From Alnus glutinosa (Eukaryota; Streptophyta; Magnoliopsida; Fagales; Betulaceae), in contig NC_084893.1 of assembly GCF_958979055.1 (NCBI RefSeq), positions 5,769,071 through 5,833,070 on the forward strand: a stretch of 64,000 nucleotides of DNA, written 5' to 3'. A program made the position numbers and the translations under genes. Below, in pieces: positions 62,162 to 64,000 of this stretch (within the stretch, counting starts at the first letter, position 1; each line of letters opens with the position of its first letter). Under the pieces are notes generated by a model. The model was not told the origin of the DNA. It worked only from the letters and a program-made list of their open reading frames with translations, and made no database searches.

Positions 62162-62760
62162 ACTGGGCATAGAAACTTTCTGAAGCAAAAACAGAAGTAT
62201 TGATACATGTCTTGAACAAAAATTCATAAAAAAATATACAAAAATGGTCAAACAAGGTAGTCTTAGATTGTTCATGTATCCATTCCAACTGGAATGGCAC
62301 AGATGTAATAACAAATAGTTCTTGAGAGAAATTAATTGAGAAATACTTGTTCCTCTGACCCTCTCCTCTATATGCTCTGCAACATTTGCAGTTATTTATT
62401 TATTTATTTTAATGTGAGAGATATAAGAATTTCAACCAGTAAAACTGAAAATCATATTGGGAACTGTTGTGATAGTGATATTCCTAGTATAATATCTGAT
62501 TTTAGGTGGTAGAAGGAGTAAAGCTATATGCTACACTCTCATCTGTTTCACTGAGTTGATGTGACAATGTCCATCAGTTTTTGGATCAGCCTGTAGTATA
62601 TAGCATTACTCATCTTAAAAAAATTAAAAAAAAAAATCCTTTTCAAAATTGTCCTAAGATATATATAAAAAAAAATATATCAAAATAAAAGCATTTATCC
62701 AGCTAAGCTTCCGTCTTACCTTTAAATTTGAGCTCACATTTTTTTTCTTCCTCATACTTT
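62162..62760. other. 3' flank of the membrane protein gene
   Basis: Putative 3' UTR followed by AT-rich sequence. No further gene. Confidence 0.35.
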
Positions 62761-62774
62761 GATGAACAAGATAT

Positions 62775-62930
62775 GATACGTTTACAACTTTTGTATAACT
62801 TTAACAACTTTTTTTAAGATCAACAATTGGATATTTATGACTCACATATAGGAAAACAGATCCAATTGTTAGTTTGAAAAAAAAAGTAGTTGAAGTTATA
62901 CAAGAATTGTGTCAAGAATTGTACAACAAT
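62775..62930. repeat. small fold-back (MITE-like) element
   Basis: Arms at about 62780-62834 and 62870-62925 are inverted copies: tataactttaacaact opposite agttgaagttata, and caacaattggat opposite atccaattgtt. Non-coding. Confidence 0.55.
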
Positions 62931-63623
62931 TATTTCTCTACTTTGAACCCATATTTCTTGACCCATCTAAGGGAATTTTAGATTACCGTAATTTTTATTT
63001 TTATTAAATGCATATGGGTTGCAAATTTTAATCTATTTTGGGATGAATGGAATAATATTTTTCAATATTTCAATTCCCTCAAATTAATCAATGATGATGC
63101 TTGCTTAAAAATTAATCAATTCCCTAAAATTGTTCCCATTCAAATTCTCCACCATGTCAATGTTTACTGTAAAATTAAAAAGTGAGATATTGACAACCAT
63201 TGTGGTCCGTCATGAATTGGGGGGGGGGGGGATCCCTTCTCCATTACTGCACTATGATCACGATGTATGCTCCTTGCGTGTGCGCCTCCCTAAAATGAAC
63301 AATTAAAAATGAAAAATGAAAAATAAAAAATGGGGTGTTATATCCTGCCCTCGACTTTTCCTCCCTTCTCTCCATTGTTGCATCTATTACGTTTATTTTA
63401 TTTTTCTAGTTTTATTTTCCTTGTCAATTCTTTTTCTCAGCATAATCTATTTTCCACAGGCAATTTTAAACTGTTACAAAAATATCCCTATAAATTGAAA
63501 AAAAAAAAATAAATTGAAAAAATAAAAGAGGCTGCAAAATTCTTTTTATAATTTTTTGCAACATCCTCCTTCCTTCCATGACTCAAAATGATAAAACATA
63601 CTCCATAAAATAAAAAAATGACT

Positions 63624-63667
<44 letters not shown>

Positions 63668-64000
63668 TTGCCATTTTGTATGCAAGGGAGACATTGCAAC
63701 CCCTACTGTAAAATGGAAGGACATTGCAAAAATTAAAACATTATGACATTTCAAAAATAATGGTAATTAGAAATGGATAAATGTAGCTTCCCCAAAAATA
63801 TTAGAACTGTATTCGAGTTGAGTATTGAATGTTCAAGCTTGACTCATTTAATTTTATTTTGAACACGAGTCGAGCTCAAACTTATCACTGAGTTAGATAT
63901 TCTGTTCAAGCTTTGCTTATTTAATTTTATTTCGAACACAAGTCAAGCTCAATCTTATCACGAGTTGCTCAATTAACTTATTCATTTTTTATATAAAGTA
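62931..64000. other. intergenic, window end
   Basis: Contains a G run at 63220-63231, a (GA)n microsatellite at about 63634-63662, and from 63825 a dispersed repeat with tcgagctcaa words also seen near 46745-46920. No gene recognised. Confidence 0.35.

Overview
This window is nuclear DNA from a eudicot plant, probably a woody species. All genes are split by short GT-AG introns. The space between genes is AT-rich and full of microsatellites, fold-back elements and retrotransposon debris. The encoded proteins closely resemble angiosperm families. No bacterial-style operons, CRISPR arrays or rRNA genes were seen. The species cannot be named from the sequence.

Six protein-coding genes can be reconstructed exon by exon with consistent reading phase. 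(1) A BOR1/BOR2-type borate exporter at 179-4098 (+); its first exon lies before the window. (2) A GDSL/SGNH hydrolase of the CPRD49 type at 17164-21794 (+). (3) An R2R3-MYB factor of the MYB98/MYB118 clade at 23724-25189 (+). (4) A plastid phosphoenolpyruvate/phosphate translocator at 27053-30532 (-). (5) A BOI/BRG-type RING E3 ligase at 33983-36374 (-), with a probable 5' UTR intron. (6) A UVR plus ApaG domain protein at 47550-51728 (+). A seventh gene at 59727-62161 (+) encodes a conserved plant multi-pass membrane protein of unknown function. The genes do not form a pathway; they are ordinary dispersed plant genes.

The rest is mostly mobile DNA. 4.1-17 kb holds a short 5'-truncated LINE, several fold-back elements and a complete but non-autonomous LTR retrotransposon (10117-13375). 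An LTR remnant sits in intron 3 of the GDSL gene and an antisense LINE fragment in intron 4 of the ApaG gene. 37-47 kb is the most transposon-rich part. It holds two RNase H-bearing LINE remnants (one with a perfect 15-bp target duplication), several MITEs, and a Mutator-like element (44323-46401). That element has about 210-bp terminal inverted repeats, a perfect 9-bp target duplication, and captured fragments resembling a pseudo-response regulator gene and a 4-coumarate:CoA ligase-like gene: a Pack-MULE. 52-58 kb holds a copia reverse transcriptase remnant, fold-back elements and microsatellites.

The most interesting items are the Pack-MULE, the collapsed LTR element in the GDSL intron, the start-stop AUGUAA just upstream of the membrane protein start codon, and a set of MITEs with clean 9-bp duplications. 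All splice sites, protein identities and element boundaries were read by eye; no alignment or transcript data were available.
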